19,153 bases of DNA from Pseudomonadota bacterium (GTDB taxonomy: Bacteria > Desulfobacterota > Desulfovibrionia > Desulfovibrionales > Desulfomicrobiaceae), in assembly GCA_023393525.1 (NCBI GenBank), contig JAEWKZ010000091.1, positions 1-19,153 of the forward strand, read 5' to 3'. The notes under the pieces are model-generated. The model was not told the origin of the DNA, did not search any database, and worked only from the letters and a program-made list of their open reading frames with translations. Below, piece by piece: positions 1 to 7,329 of this stretch. Both the position numbers and the translations under genes were made by a program. How positions within the stretch are numbered: position 1 is the first letter of the stretch; each line of letters opens with the position of its first letter.

Positions 1-27
1 TAACTACGACCCCGCATTTTGTCTTCG

Positions 28-103
28 TGGTGGGCGGTACAGGGATCGAACCTATGACCCTCGGCTTGTAAGGCCGACGCTCTCCCAGCTGAGCTAACCG
101 CCC
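28..103 (-). tRNA. tRNA-Val (anticodon UAC)
   Basis: Read on the minus strand, this folds as a complete cloverleaf. The acceptor arms GGGCGGT and ACCGCCC pair fully, the D-arm contains AGCTCAGCTGGGAGAGC, and the anticodon stem TCGGC/GCCGA encloses the loop CTTACAA with anticodon TAC (valine). The T-arm carries GGTTCGATCCC. Discriminator A and the CCA end are encoded in the DNA (positions 28-30). A strong promoter lies just upstream. No second tRNA follows inside the window. Confidence 0.97.
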
Positions 104-127
104 AGTCCCGTCCAACGAGAAACAGTC

Positions 128-154
128 ATTATAGAGCCACATGCCCGCTGTCAA
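128..154 (-). promoter_or_regulatory. sigma-70 promoter of tRNA-Val
   Basis: The minus strand has a perfect -35 box TTGACA (149-154) and a perfect -10 box TATAAT (128-133). The 15-base spacer is slightly short. Transcription would start near 121, about 18 bases before the mature tRNA 5' end at 103. Nothing else is seen in the roughly 80 bases between this promoter and the terminator at 235-265. Confidence 0.75.
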
Positions 155-234
155 AGACTTTTTTCACGGAAAACGAAAAAAGTCGAAATTGCCATCAAAC
201 CGATCCGAAATGGTGCGACCGGGCCTGGGAAAAG

Positions 235-265
235 AAAAAGGCCGCCCAAAGCGGACAGCCTTTTT
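235..265 (-). terminator. Rho-independent terminator after the HesB-like selenoprotein
   Basis: Read on the minus strand, a run of A leads into GGCTGTCCGC, a short loop and GCGGCC, then T5 and more T-rich sequence. The stem has a small bulge. It begins 23 bases past the TAG stop of the selenoprotein gene. The A/T flanks pair, so it might also work on the plus strand. Confidence 0.7.
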
Positions 266-287
266 GGATCTTCGTGAAGCCTTCTTT

Positions 288-593
288 CTAGCCGCAGGAT
301 GTGCAGGAAGAGCAGCCCGAAGAGGTGGTTTTGAGCCCGGACTTGATGTTGAAGCCCATGTGCGGGTGAAATTCCACGGAAATGGGTTTCGATTCTTCCA
401 TCAGGGCGGTTTCTACCAGGAATTTGTATCCGTCAATTTCGTGTACTACGTCGTTGTCTTTTTGCTCATCCAGAGCAAGCGCCAGGCGAGGCCCGCCTCA
501 GCCAGCCGCCATGTAGACCCGGATCGGGGACACTTCCTTGCCGGCGAAGTGCATATCGAGCTGCTCTTTGGCAGCCTTCGTAAGTTCGAACAT
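288..593 (-). CDS. HesB/IscA-like selenoprotein with in-frame UGA (Sec32)
   Basis: A 101-residue protein is encoded if TGA at 498-500 (codon 32) is read as selenocysteine. The start ATG (591-593) follows GGAGGATTCC, a strong ribosome site, and TAG at 288-290 ends the gene. Residues 24-43 read IRVYMAAG-U-GGPRLALALDE, which matches the first Cys region of IscA/HesB proteins (Gly-Cys-Ser-Gly followed by a beta strand). The family's first conserved Cys is therefore replaced by Sec. The frame stays open and family-like for 69 more codons and ends in a Cys-rich tail, CSSCTSCG, corresponding to the CGCG end of IscA. IscA proteins carry iron or Fe-S clusters to apoproteins; the Sec variant's role is unknown. 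HesB-like proteins are, as I recall, a described bacterial selenoprotein family. A plain nonsense mutation is less likely given the intact downstream frame, start site, hairpin and terminator. Confidence 0.88.
462..500 (-). promoter_or_regulatory. Sec UGA codon and candidate bacterial SECIS hairpin
   Basis: The mRNA (minus strand) has UGA at 498-500, 19 bases of spacer, then the perfect hairpin UUGCUC-UGGAU-GAGCAA (462-478). The five-base apical loop begins 26 bases after UGA and has G at its second position. Bacterial SECIS elements, which bind SelB, typically place a short stem and small loop with an early G about 16-37 bases after UGA. The match is by eye; no folding was computed. Confidence 0.65.
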
Positions 594-618
594 GGAATCC
601 TCCTTTGATGTGGGAAAG

Positions 619-647
619 GAAGTAGTTATTGATTTTGTCGATGTCAA
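619..647 (-). promoter_or_regulatory. Candidate promoter of the selenoprotein gene
   Basis: The minus strand has a perfect -35 TTGACA (642-647), 17 bases of spacer, and a weak -10 TACTTC (619-624). Transcription would start near 612, leaving a leader of about 20 bases with the AAAGGAGG ribosome site. The -35 and spacing are good, the -10 is poor. Confidence 0.4.
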
Positions 648-727
648 TGTCTGCGGGACGGGGTTTTTGGTGATGCTTTCCGCCTAACCCTTTGAAATCG
701 CCGTGCTGTCAGATATTTTTTATGCCA

Positions 728-756
728 TTGAAAAAGATGCTTGTGTCTTACATAAA
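728..756 (+). promoter_or_regulatory. Candidate promoter of the diguanylate cyclase gene
   Basis: TTGAAA (728-733), a 17-base spacer and CATAAA (751-756) give a plausible sigma-70 promoter starting near 763, about 40 bases before the ATG at 805. A second TTGAAA at 692-697 with TATTTT at 714-719 is an alternative. Use of the inner promoter would exclude the upstream GTG at 703 as start codon. Confidence 0.35.
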
Positions 757-804
757 ATAAAGATTATCGTTTTCATATCTACGACCTCAACCCCTAATTC
801 GAAT

Positions 805-1812
805 ATGAGCCCACAGAAAGCCCGCATTCTCTTGGTCGATGACGAGCCGACATTGCTCGAACTGCTCGGAGACTTTCTGCGTGAACAAGGCCATGATGTC
901 ATTCTGGCGGACACCGGCGCCAAGGGGCTCGACCTCTACAACTCGGAGCTTCCGGATCTGGTGCTTCTTGACCTCAAGCTTCCGGACCTGTCCGGCCTCG
1001 ACGTGTTGCGGCACATCTCCGATCGTGACGAGGAGACTGCGCTCATCGTCATCTCCGGCGTCGGCTCCACGGACGACGCCATCGAGGCCCTGCGCCGGGG
1101 CGCGTGGGACTTTCTGGTCAAACCCTTTCTCAATCTGGAATTCGTGCTGCATTCGGTCAACAAGAGCATCGAAAAGGTGCATCTGAAGCGGGAAAACAGG
1201 CTCTATCGCGAGCATCTGGAAGAAGAGGTGCAGCGCCGCACCATCGAGCTGCGCCAGGAGATCATAGCCCGCAAGCGCATCGAGGAGGATCTGCGGCGCA
1301 GCGAGATGCGCTACAGGGAACTGAGCCTCACCGACGAACTTACAGGGCTCTACAACGCGCGGCACTTTTTCCGGCAGGTGCAGGCCGAGGTGGAGCGGGC
1401 CACGCGCTACAACAGCCCGCTGTCCCTGTGCGTCATCGATATCGACAATTTCAAGCGCTACAACGACACGTATGGGCATCTCAGCGGGGACGCCGTGCTC
1501 TCGGAACTCGGACGCCTCATCCAGAAGCTCATCCGTGAATCGGACTCCGCCTACCGGTACGGAGGAGAGGAATTCATCATCGTGTTGCCGCAGACAACCC
1601 GTGAGGAGGCTGCGCGGGTGGCGGAGCGCATCCGGGTCGTTTTCTTCGAACATGCCTTTTATCCCAAAGCGTCAGACGGAGTCCACGTTTCGATCAGTCT
1701 GGGCGTGACCAGCTATTGTGCGGGCGAGTCCGTCTCGGATCTCGTGGACCGGGCCGACCAGAACATGTACGCGGCCAAGAAGTGCGGCAGAAACGCCACG
1801 ATCTGCAAATAG
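805..1812 (+). CDS. Response regulator with GGDEF domain (diguanylate cyclase)
   Basis: A 335-residue protein with a receiver domain (about 6-122), a charged coiled-coil linker (about 125-170) and a C-terminal GGDEF domain (about 172-333). Receiver acidic residues D12/D13, phosphoacceptor D56 and K106 are all present. The active-site motif is GGEEF (253-257), a functional variant. The inhibitory site RESD (244-247) lies five residues before it, so the enzyme should make cyclic di-GMP from two GTP and be product-inhibited. Phosphorylation by an unidentified histidine kinase presumably drives dimerisation. The frame stays open upstream to a GTG at 703, but those 34 residues do not look like receiver sequence, so ATG 805 is preferred; neither start has a clear ribosome site. 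The gene converges on an HDOD gene. Confidence 0.9.
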   Translation: MSPQKARILLVDDEPTLLELLGDFLREQGHDVILADTGAKGLDLYNSELPDLVLLDLKLPDLSGLDVLRHISDRDEETALIVISGVGSTDDAIEALRRGAWDFLVKPFLNLEFVLHSVNKSIEKVHLKRENRLYREHLEEEVQRRTIELRQEIIARKRIEEDLRRSEMRYRELSLTDELTGLYNARHFFRQVQAEVERATRYNSPLSLCVIDIDNFKRYNDTYGHLSGDAVLSELGRLIQKLIRESDSAYRYGGEEFIIVLPQTTREEAARVAERIRVVFFEHAFYPKASDGVHVSISLGVTSYCAGESVSDLVDRADQNMYAAKKCGRNATICK

Positions 1813-1935
1813 CGTCTGCCCGTTCTTCCCGCCACTCGCCGAGAGCGGAGCGAAACGCTTCGCCGACAGCCCGCTCCCGCGTCGCGGAGGCATCCGTAAC
1901 AAAAGGCCACTTTTTCCCGTCCACCACCCGGATTT

Positions 1936-3051
1936 TCAGTTCAGCGTCGCCTGCACCAGGCGCACGTTGCCCATCACGTCGTCGATAAGGCCGGGGCTGA
2001 GCAGAATTTCCCGGGCCTCCTGCTTGGACACGATTTCACGGTAGCTTGGATCGAGCTGGTCCAGCCTGCGCACGTCGTCGAGCAGGATGCCGTGGGGCGA
2101 GATGAGTTTGGCCACTTGATTGGCCAGGAACAGGACGGTCAGAATCTTGGCCTGCTGCGCGTCGCAGTCGAGCTGGGGGACGGGCAGCAGCCCGGGGAGG
2201 TGATGGTTCAGCACGAGGGGGGCGAGCTGCGGCGGGATGCCGCCGCCATTGGCCATGATCCGGGCCGCCTGGACATGGGTGGCCATGAGCCGTTCGTATT
2301 CGCGATCCAGGCTCTGGGGGTAGACTTCTCCCTCGTCCGGGTCCTTGACCAGCAGGATGAGCACAAGCTTGCCGATGTCGTGCATCAGCCCCGCCGTGTA
2401 CAGCGTGCCGCTGTCCATGTCCTGCCTGGCTCTGGCCATGTACGAGGCGGTGATGGCGGTGGAGTTCATGTGCTGCCAGATGGTCTTGAACATGCGTCGA
2501 TGCTCGGGATCCGTGTACAGCGAATAGGGCATGACCCCGAAGGCGATGAGGTTTTTGAGATTGGTCAGGCCCAGAATGTTCACGGCGGTATGGATGGATT
2601 TGACATCCGTGGCCACTCGGAAAAACGGCGAGTTGACGGTCTTGAGCACGCGGGACGAGAGCAGCGGATCGCGGGTGACCAGGTCGCCGAGTTCCTTCAT
2701 GCTCACGTCCGGGTTGTCGATGGCTGCCAGGGAAGAATGCAGGGTGCCGACCTTGTCGAAAGCCTTGACCAGGCTTGCGATGGCCGTGTGGGCCAATGCG
2801 GACGGAGGCTCGTAGACATGGGTCAGCTGGTTGCCAGTGGAAGACGGCGTACCGGAATAGATATGATCCAGAGCGTTGATCAGTACTGTTTCCCATTCGT
2901 TGAAGGAATTGTGTTCCGAGGGGCGGGGATTCATCTTCACGGGCGCGTGGTCTTCCCCGATGATGGGTTCCAGTTCAGGCTTGCGCGAGACATAGAAATA
3001 CATGAGTGCCGCAAGACACAGCAGCGCAGGTATGACAAATATGTATGACAT
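1936..3051 (-). CDS. Membrane-anchored HDOD domain protein
   Basis: A 371-residue protein. Residues 2-22 form one hydrophobic N-terminal segment followed by SRK, suggesting a membrane anchor with the rest in the cytoplasm. The HDOD domain spans about 90-300, with LVTRDPLLSSRVLKTVNSP (124-142) and HDIGK (224-228). HDOD proteins are degenerate relatives of HD phosphodiesterases and act in signalling. This one keeps the H224-D225 pair, though most of the metal-binding set is not evident, so catalysis is uncertain. The frame runs upstream to 3249, but that extension begins inside the gcv terminator. The ATG at 3049-3051, preceded by ACGGGGTGCCC, begins the hydrophobic helix and is preferred. Its convergence with a diguanylate cyclase gene hints at a c-di-GMP or stress link, which is inference only. 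Confidence 0.85.
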   Translation of the reverse strand: MSYIFVIPALLCLAALMYFYVSRKPELEPIIGEDHAPVKMNPRPSEHNSFNEWETVLINALDHIYSGTPSSTGNQLTHVYEPPSALAHTAIASLVKAFDKVGTLHSSLAAIDNPDVSMKELGDLVTRDPLLSSRVLKTVNSPFFRVATDVKSIHTAVNILGLTNLKNLIAFGVMPYSLYTDPEHRRMFKTIWQHMNSTAITASYMARARQDMDSGTLYTAGLMHDIGKLVLILLVKDPDEGEVYPQSLDREYERLMATHVQAARIMANGGGIPPQLAPLVLNHHLPGLLPVPQLDCDAQQAKILTVLFLANQVAKLISPHGILLDDVRRLDQLDPSYREIVSKQEAREILLSPGLIDDVMGNVRLVQATLN

Positions 3052-3212
3052 GGGCACCCCGTAAAAATATATGTGCGTTTTGTGTAATCGGGTGGGTGCG
3101 CGAAAGCAATGGATTTTATTGCACAGTACGAAAGATGTGATGAGCTGTTGATAAACGCATCGGAATGTCGCGGAGGCGCTGCTTTGAAAAGAGGGCGGAT
3201 GTTGTGTGCGAC

Positions 3213-3250
3213 CATGAAAAAAGCCTCCGTAAGTGGAGGCTTTTTTCATG
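3213..3250 (-). terminator. Strong Rho-independent terminator of the gcv operon
   Basis: A perfect 16-bp inverted repeat (3213-3228 and 3235-3250) surrounds the six-base loop gtaagt. The stem is CATGAAAAAAGCCTCC against its exact complement, giving a GC-rich core flanked by A6 and T6. It starts 15 bases past the gcvPB stop and separates gcvPB from the same-strand HDOD gene. Its symmetry means it could terminate on both strands. Confidence 0.93.
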
Positions 3251-3264
3251 GCGTTTGGGGTGAA

Positions 3265-4716
3265 TCAGAGTCCCGCGTCGTCCACAAGTTCCATGCTTCT
3301 GGCCGCGCGCACTTCGTCGAGACGCTGCACGGGAGTGGTGACCGGCGCGTTCTGGATCGATGCCGCGTCGGTTTCGACACGACCGAGGATCTCGATCAGG
3401 TCGTCCACGAAGCCGTCCAGGGTTTCCTTGCTCTCCGTCTCCGTGGGCTCGAACATCAGGCATTCCTTGACGATGAGCGGGAAGTAGATGGTCGGGGCGT
3501 AGTGCCCCTTGTCCAGCAGGGCCTTGGCGATGTCCAGGGCGCGCACGCCCTTTTCGGCCTGCTTGGCGGCCGAGGCCACGAACTCGTGCATGCAGATGCG
3601 GTCGTGGGGGATTTCGAGCACATCCTCCAGGCGCTTCCTGAGGTAGTTGGCGGCCAGGACCGCGTTTTCCGAGGCGCGTACGATGCCTTCGCGGCCCAGG
3701 CGCAGGATGTAGGCGTAGGCCTTCAAGATGACCCCGAAGTTGCCGTAGAAGGGCGCGATATAGCCGATGGACTTGGGATAGTCGTAATCCAGGAAGTACT
3801 GGCCGTCCTCCAGTTTCACCACGCGCGAGACGGGCAGGTAGTTCGCCAGCCGTTGGCTCACGCCCACCGGTCCGGAGCCGGGACCGCCGCCGCCGTGGGG
3901 CGTGGCGAAGGTCTTGTGCAGGTTCAGGTGCACCACGTCGAAGCCCACGTCGCCCACGCGCATCTTGCCCATGATGGCGTTCAGGTTCGCGCCGTCGTAA
4001 TAGAGCAGCCCGTCCACCCCGTGGACCAGCTCGACGATGCGCTCCAGGCCGCATTCGAACAGGCCCAGAGTGTTGGGGCAGGTCATCATCAGGCCCGCGA
4101 CCTCGTCGTCGAGCACCTTTTCCAGTTCGTCGGGGTCGATCATGCCGTTCTTGGACTGGATGGAGACCACGTCGTAGCCGGCGATGGCCGCCGAGGCGGG
4201 GTTGGTGCCGTGGGCGGAGTCGGGCACGATGATCTTGGTCTTTTTGTTGCCCTTGTCGTTGTGGTAGGCGGCCATGAGCATGACGCCCGTCAGTTCGCCG
4301 TGGGCCCCGGCCATGGGTTGCAGGGTGAAGGCGCTCATGCCGGTGATTTCGGCCAGCAGCTGCTCGGTTTCGTAGAGCACTTCCAATGCGCCCTGGGTCA
4401 TGTTTCCGGCCCCCTTGAGCTGCGGGATGAGCGGGTGCACGGAGGTGAATCCGGGCTGGGCGGCCACGGCCTCGGTGAACTTCGGGTTGTACTTCATGGT
4501 GCACGACCCGAGGGGATAGAAATTGCTGTCCACGCTGAAATTGAGACGCGAGAGCCGGGTGAAATGACGGATGACGTCTATTTCGGACAGCTCGGGCAGT
4601 TTGGGCGCCTCGTCGCGCAGGAGGTAGGCGGGGATGTCGCCTTCCGTGTTGCCTCTGGGCTCCTTGGGCCACACGCCGACGCGGCCTTTGGCTGAATCTT
4701 GAAACAGGGTTTTCAC
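3265..4716 (-). CDS. gcvPB: Glycine dehydrogenase (decarboxylating) subunit 2
   Basis: A 483-residue C-terminal half of the split P-protein of the glycine cleavage system. With GcvPA it decarboxylates glycine and transfers the aminomethyl group to lipoyl-GcvH. The PLP lysine lies in NLHKTFATPHGGGGPGSGP (K268); SCTMKYNPKF (71-80) and DSAHGTNPASAA (166-177) are typical of the family. The start is GTG at 4714-4716, in a GTGA overlap with the gcvPA stop and six bases after GGAGG, so translation is coupled to gcvPA. The frame is open up to 4755, but the overlap and ribosome site decide the start. Length is normal for the split form. A strong terminator follows. Confidence 0.95.
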   Translation of the reverse strand: MKTLFQDSAKGRVGVWPKEPRGNTEGDIPAYLLRDEAPKLPELSEIDVIRHFTRLSRLNFSVDSNFYPLGSCTMKYNPKFTEAVAAQPGFTSVHPLIPQLKGAGNMTQGALEVLYETEQLLAEITGMSAFTLQPMAGAHGELTGVMLMAAYHNDKGNKKTKIIVPDSAHGTNPASAAIAGYDVVSIQSKNGMIDPDELEKVLDDEVAGLMMTCPNTLGLFECGLERIVELVHGVDGLLYYDGANLNAIMGKMRVGDVGFDVVHLNLHKTFATPHGGGGPGSGPVGVSQRLANYLPVSRVVKLEDGQYFLDYDYPKSIGYIAPFYGNFGVILKAYAYILRLGREGIVRASENAVLAANYLRKRLEDVLEIPHDRICMHEFVASAAKQAEKGVRALDIAKALLDKGHYAPTIYFPLIVKECLMFEPTETESKETLDGFVDDLIEILGRVETDAASIQNAPVTTPVQRLDEVRAARSMELVDDAGL

Positions 4717-6041
4717 AGGGCGCCTCCAATCAACTCGGCCAGGATGCCGATGCACTGATTCGTGGTTTTTTCGGTGCAGGCCACCAGGAGATGGTTGTCC
4801 ATGCCCTGGTAGTAGCGCCCGAGGGGGAAGCCGGGCACGAACTTGTAGTCGAGGAGCTTGTCGATGACCTCATAGGCCCGCACGGGCAGCTTGACCGTGA
4901 ATTCGTTGCCGAAAGGCTGGTTGACCACGCGCACGCCGGGCAGCCGCTCCAGACGGTTCGCGGCGTAGTGGGCCCGCTCGATGCCGAGCTGGGCGGTTTT
5001 CTTCAGTCCCTGCGGGCCCAGGAGACTCACGTACATCAGCGCCCGCAGGGCGCACAGGGCCTGGTTGGAGCAGATGTTGGACGTGGCCTTCTCGCGGCGG
5101 ATATGCTGCTCACGGGCTTGCAGGGTCAGCACGAAGCCTGTCCGCCCGTTCTTGTCCACGGTGCGGCCGACGACACGGCCCGGCATCTGGCGGATGAGCT
5201 GCTTGTTGCAGGCCATGATGCCAAGATAGGGCCCGCCGAAACTCAAGGGGAGCCCCAGGCTCTGGCCTTCGGCCACGGCAATGTCCGCGCCCATCTGGCC
5301 GGGAGTCTTGAGCAGGGACTGCATGATCGGGTAGGTCGAGATGACGGACACGATGCCCTGCTCCCTGGCCGTGGCGAAGAGGGCGGTGAAATCCTCCACG
5401 GTGCCGAAGAAATTGGGGTTCTGGACGATGACCGCGGCCGTGTCTTTGTTCAGGGCGGCGAGCATGGCCTCCATGTCCGTGTGGCAGTCCTTGTGCGGCA
5501 CGGTGACCAGTTCGAGCTTGAGATTGGTCGTGTAGCTGTCGAGCATGACCCGGTAGATGGGGTTGACGCTCTCGGAGATGACGATGCGCGACCGCTTGGT
5601 GTGCCGCACGGCCATCATGATCGCTTCGTACAGGGCCGTGCCGCCGTCGTAGAGGGAGGCGTTGGCGTATTGCAGGTCCAAGAGGCGCGCCACGGCGGTC
5701 TGGTACTCGAAGATGGCCTGGAGCATGCCCTGGGAGGCTTCGGCCTGGTACGGGGTGTAGGCGGTGTAGAATTCGCCCCGGCCGCACAGGGCGTCCACGG
5801 CGCTGGGGATGTAGTGGTCGTAGAAACCGGCGCCCAGGAAGGACGTCAGATCCGTGTGGTTTTTGGCCGCCGTCTTTTCGAGCTTCTGGCGAACTTCCAT
5901 TTCGCTCAGGCCCTCGGGCAGGTTCAGCTCCGCGGCCCGGAATTTTTGCGGAATGTCTTCGAACAGGGCTTCGATGCTGTCCACGCCGATGGTGGCCAGC
6001 ATGTCGCGCTGTTCGTCAGGGGTATGCGGTATGAAGGGCAT
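4713..6041 (-). CDS. gcvPA: Glycine dehydrogenase (decarboxylating) subunit 1
   Basis: A 442-residue N-terminal half of the split glycine decarboxylase, starting MPFIPHTPDEQRDML as usual for GcvPA. Recognisable stretches are FLGAGFYDHYIPSAVD (68-83), TAYTPYQAEASQGMLQ and SNICSNQALCALRA. It forms a heterotetramer with GcvPB in this type of glycine cleavage system. ATG 6039-6041 is preceded by GGAGGCACC. That ribosome site lies in the 3' arm of a mRNA hairpin (6046-6080), which may limit translation. The gene lies between gcvH and gcvPB. The aminomethyltransferase gcvT and lipoamide dehydrogenase are not in the window. Confidence 0.95.
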   Translation of the reverse strand: MPFIPHTPDEQRDMLATIGVDSIEALFEDIPQKFRAAELNLPEGLSEMEVRQKLEKTAAKNHTDLTSFLGAGFYDHYIPSAVDALCGRGEFYTAYTPYQAEASQGMLQAIFEYQTAVARLLDLQYANASLYDGGTALYEAIMMAVRHTKRSRIVISESVNPIYRVMLDSYTTNLKLELVTVPHKDCHTDMEAMLAALNKDTAAVIVQNPNFFGTVEDFTALFATAREQGIVSVISTYPIMQSLLKTPGQMGADIAVAEGQSLGLPLSFGGPYLGIMACNKQLIRQMPGRVVGRTVDKNGRTGFVLTLQAREQHIRREKATSNICSNQALCALRALMYVSLLGPQGLKKTAQLGIERAHYAANRLERLPGVRVVNQPFGNEFTVKLPVRAYEVIDKLLDYKFVPGFPLGRYYQGMDNHLLVACTEKTTNQCIGILAELIGGAL

Positions 6042-6045
6042 GGTG

Positions 6046-6080
6046 CCTCCGGATGTGGGCTGTGCCCATCCAGCCGGAGG
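6046..6080 (-). promoter_or_regulatory. Hairpin sequestering the gcvPA ribosome-binding site
   Basis: In the mRNA, CCUCCGG (6074-6080) pairs with CCGGAGG (6046-6052). Inside these arms UGGGC pairs with GCCCA around an ACA loop. The 3' arm contains the GGAGG ribosome site of gcvPA, five bases before its ATG. No U-run follows, so it is not an ordinary terminator. It may uncouple gcvH from gcvPA expression or be an mRNA processing site. Confidence 0.55.
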
Positions 6081-6143
6081 CGAGGGGTTCAGGGACTGGT
6101 TGATGAACGTTCGCGCAGCGGGTGGGCAGCCTGATTATGAGGA

Positions 6144-6524
6144 TTAGTGCGCTTCGGCGGCGCACATGGCTGCGTAGGCGTCGGCGTCGAGAAGCCCTTC
6201 GGGCGTCGCGGTCAGCTTGACCTTGTAGAGCCAGCCCGCGCCGAATGCGTCCTTGTTGACCAGCTCGGGCGCGTTTTCCAGTTCGGCGTTGACGGCGGTG
6301 ACCTCTCCGCTGACCGGAGAATAGATTTCACTGGCGGCCTTGACCGACTCGACGGTTCCAATTTCTGACCCGGCCACGGCCTCGTCGCCGAGCTGCGGCA
6401 GTTCAACGAAAGTCAGGTCGCCGAGCTGTTCCTGCGCGAAGTGGGTGATGCCCACCACGGCCTCGTCGCCTTCGACTTTGACCCATTCATGGGATTTTGC
6501 GTATAGAAGTTCCTTGGGATTCAT
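6144..6524 (-). CDS. gcvH: Glycine cleavage system H protein
   Basis: A 126-residue lipoyl carrier of the glycine cleavage system. The lipoylation motif GTVESVKAASEIYSP places the modified lysine at K62, close to the usual position, and SHEWVKVEGDEAVVGITHFAQ at the N-terminus is typical. It shuttles the aminomethyl group from the P-protein to the T-protein and is reoxidised by lipoamide dehydrogenase. The frame is open 32 codons further upstream, but ATG 6522-6524 follows GGAGGCGGTC and matches the family start. It is first in the operon gcvH-gcvPA-gcvPB. No glycine riboswitch is recognisable in the 160 bases upstream. Confidence 0.95.
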   Translation of the reverse strand: MNPKELLYAKSHEWVKVEGDEAVVGITHFAQEQLGDLTFVELPQLGDEAVAGSEIGTVESVKAASEIYSPVSGEVTAVNAELENAPELVNKDAFGAGWLYKVKLTATPEGLLDADAYAAMCAAEAH

Positions 6525-6683
6525 GACCGCCTCCATGGTGATTTTTTGGAGATTCGGAGCTGGATCGTTTTCAGCCCCTTGAGTTCGCGCTGACATAAAT
6601 ATATTGCCACGAAAGAGCAATACAGAGATGAAGGTGTCTTGAAAATCGATTACACAATTCTACATATTTTCGGAGGATGAATT

Positions 6684-7223
6684 ATGAAATTGGTGCGTAT
6701 GGCCGGGCTTCTCATGGTGGCATTGCTGTTGTCCCAGAGCGCCTGGTGTTCGGGTCTGAGCGCGAAGGACGTGCAGGGCTTCATCGCCTCCATGCAGGAA
6801 CTCAAACCCTATTTCGACCAGTTCGCCGAAGAGACCCAGGACGATGGCGATCTTGCCAGCACGTCCAGGGTCGTTGGCGATTGGGCCCAGGGACTCAAGG
6901 AACGCGGCGAAGTGGAGGCCATCATCGGCAAGCACGGGTTTGATTTCGACCGCTGGGCCGCTGTGTCGCAGCAGGTGACCCAGGCCTACATGGCCTTGAA
7001 GCTGGGCAAGGACGGCCAGGACGTCATGGGGCAGATGCGGCAGTCCATCGCGGAGATCGAAACCAACAAGGACATCCCGGCCGAATACAAATCCCAGATG
7101 ATCGCGCAGATGCAGGCGAGCATGGCGGAGATGGAAAAAGTGCTTGAGGCCTCGCCCGAAGATCAGGGCGCGGTGCGGCCTTTTGTTTCGGATCTGGACG
7201 CCATTTTCGAGATGCAGGAGTAG
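6684..7223 (+). CDS. Small secreted protein of unknown function
   Basis: A 179-residue protein with an N-terminal signal peptide: MKLVRMAG, then a hydrophobic core to about residue 20, with likely cleavage near SAWCSG. The Cys there does not fit a standard lipobox. The mature part is acidic and mostly helical, with a segment rich in Met, Gln and Glu (about 110-160). I do not recognise the family. A good ribosome site, CGGAGGATGAATT, precedes ATG 6684. A weak promoter TTGAAA (6639-6644), 16 bases, TACATA (6661-6666) is possible but gives a very short leader. It is divergent from gcvH and followed by a hairpin that probably ends its transcript. Confidence 0.82.
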   Translation: MKLVRMAGLLMVALLLSQSAWCSGLSAKDVQGFIASMQELKPYFDQFAEETQDDGDLASTSRVVGDWAQGLKERGEVEAIIGKHGFDFDRWAAVSQQVTQAYMALKLGKDGQDVMGQMRQSIAEIETNKDIPAEYKSQMIAQMQASMAEMEKVLEASPEDQGAVRPFVSDLDAIFEMQE

Positions 7224-7251
7224 GGGCGGGGCCTCTCTGAATCCAGCACAT

Positions 7252-7277
7252 GCCGCCTCCGGGCGGCTTCGTGTTTT
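7252..7277 (+). terminator. Probable Rho-independent terminator
   Basis: A perfect 6-bp stem GCCGCC/GGCGGC (7252-7257, 7262-7267) with a stable TCCG tetraloop, followed by TTCGTGTTTT. It sits 29 bases after the stop of the secreted-protein gene and before the dehydrogenase gene. The T-run is interrupted, so read-through is possible. Confidence 0.5.
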
Positions 7278-7329
7278 CTGGACGGCTCTTCGGGCCGACC
7301 GGCAACCTTTTGACCAAGGCGGGACCGTC

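Noticed and set aside
498..500. Reading the TGA in the HesB-like gene as a pseudogene-causing stop
   Set aside because: The stop falls exactly at a conserved Cys position, the frame stays intact for 69 codons, and a SECIS-like hairpin follows. Sec is the simpler reading, pending proof of sel genes.
141..608. Plus-strand 155-codon ORF
   Set aside because: It is antisense to the selenoprotein gene and its terminator, has no ribosome site, and reads as unstructured sequence. It is open only because the opposite strand is coding.
703..804. Upstream GTG extension of the diguanylate cyclase
   Set aside because: The extra 34 residues are not receiver sequence, and the better promoter candidate starts transcription inside them.
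3109..6134. Long plus-strand ORFs (528 and 447 codons) opposite gcvPB and gcvPA
   Set aside because: They mirror highly conserved enzymes, have His/Val/Gly-rich low-complexity translations and no start signals. They result from GC-rich codon bias.
6525..6683. Glycine riboswitch upstream of gcvH
   Set aside because: The conserved glycine aptamer core sequences are not visible on the minus strand, and the leader is short.
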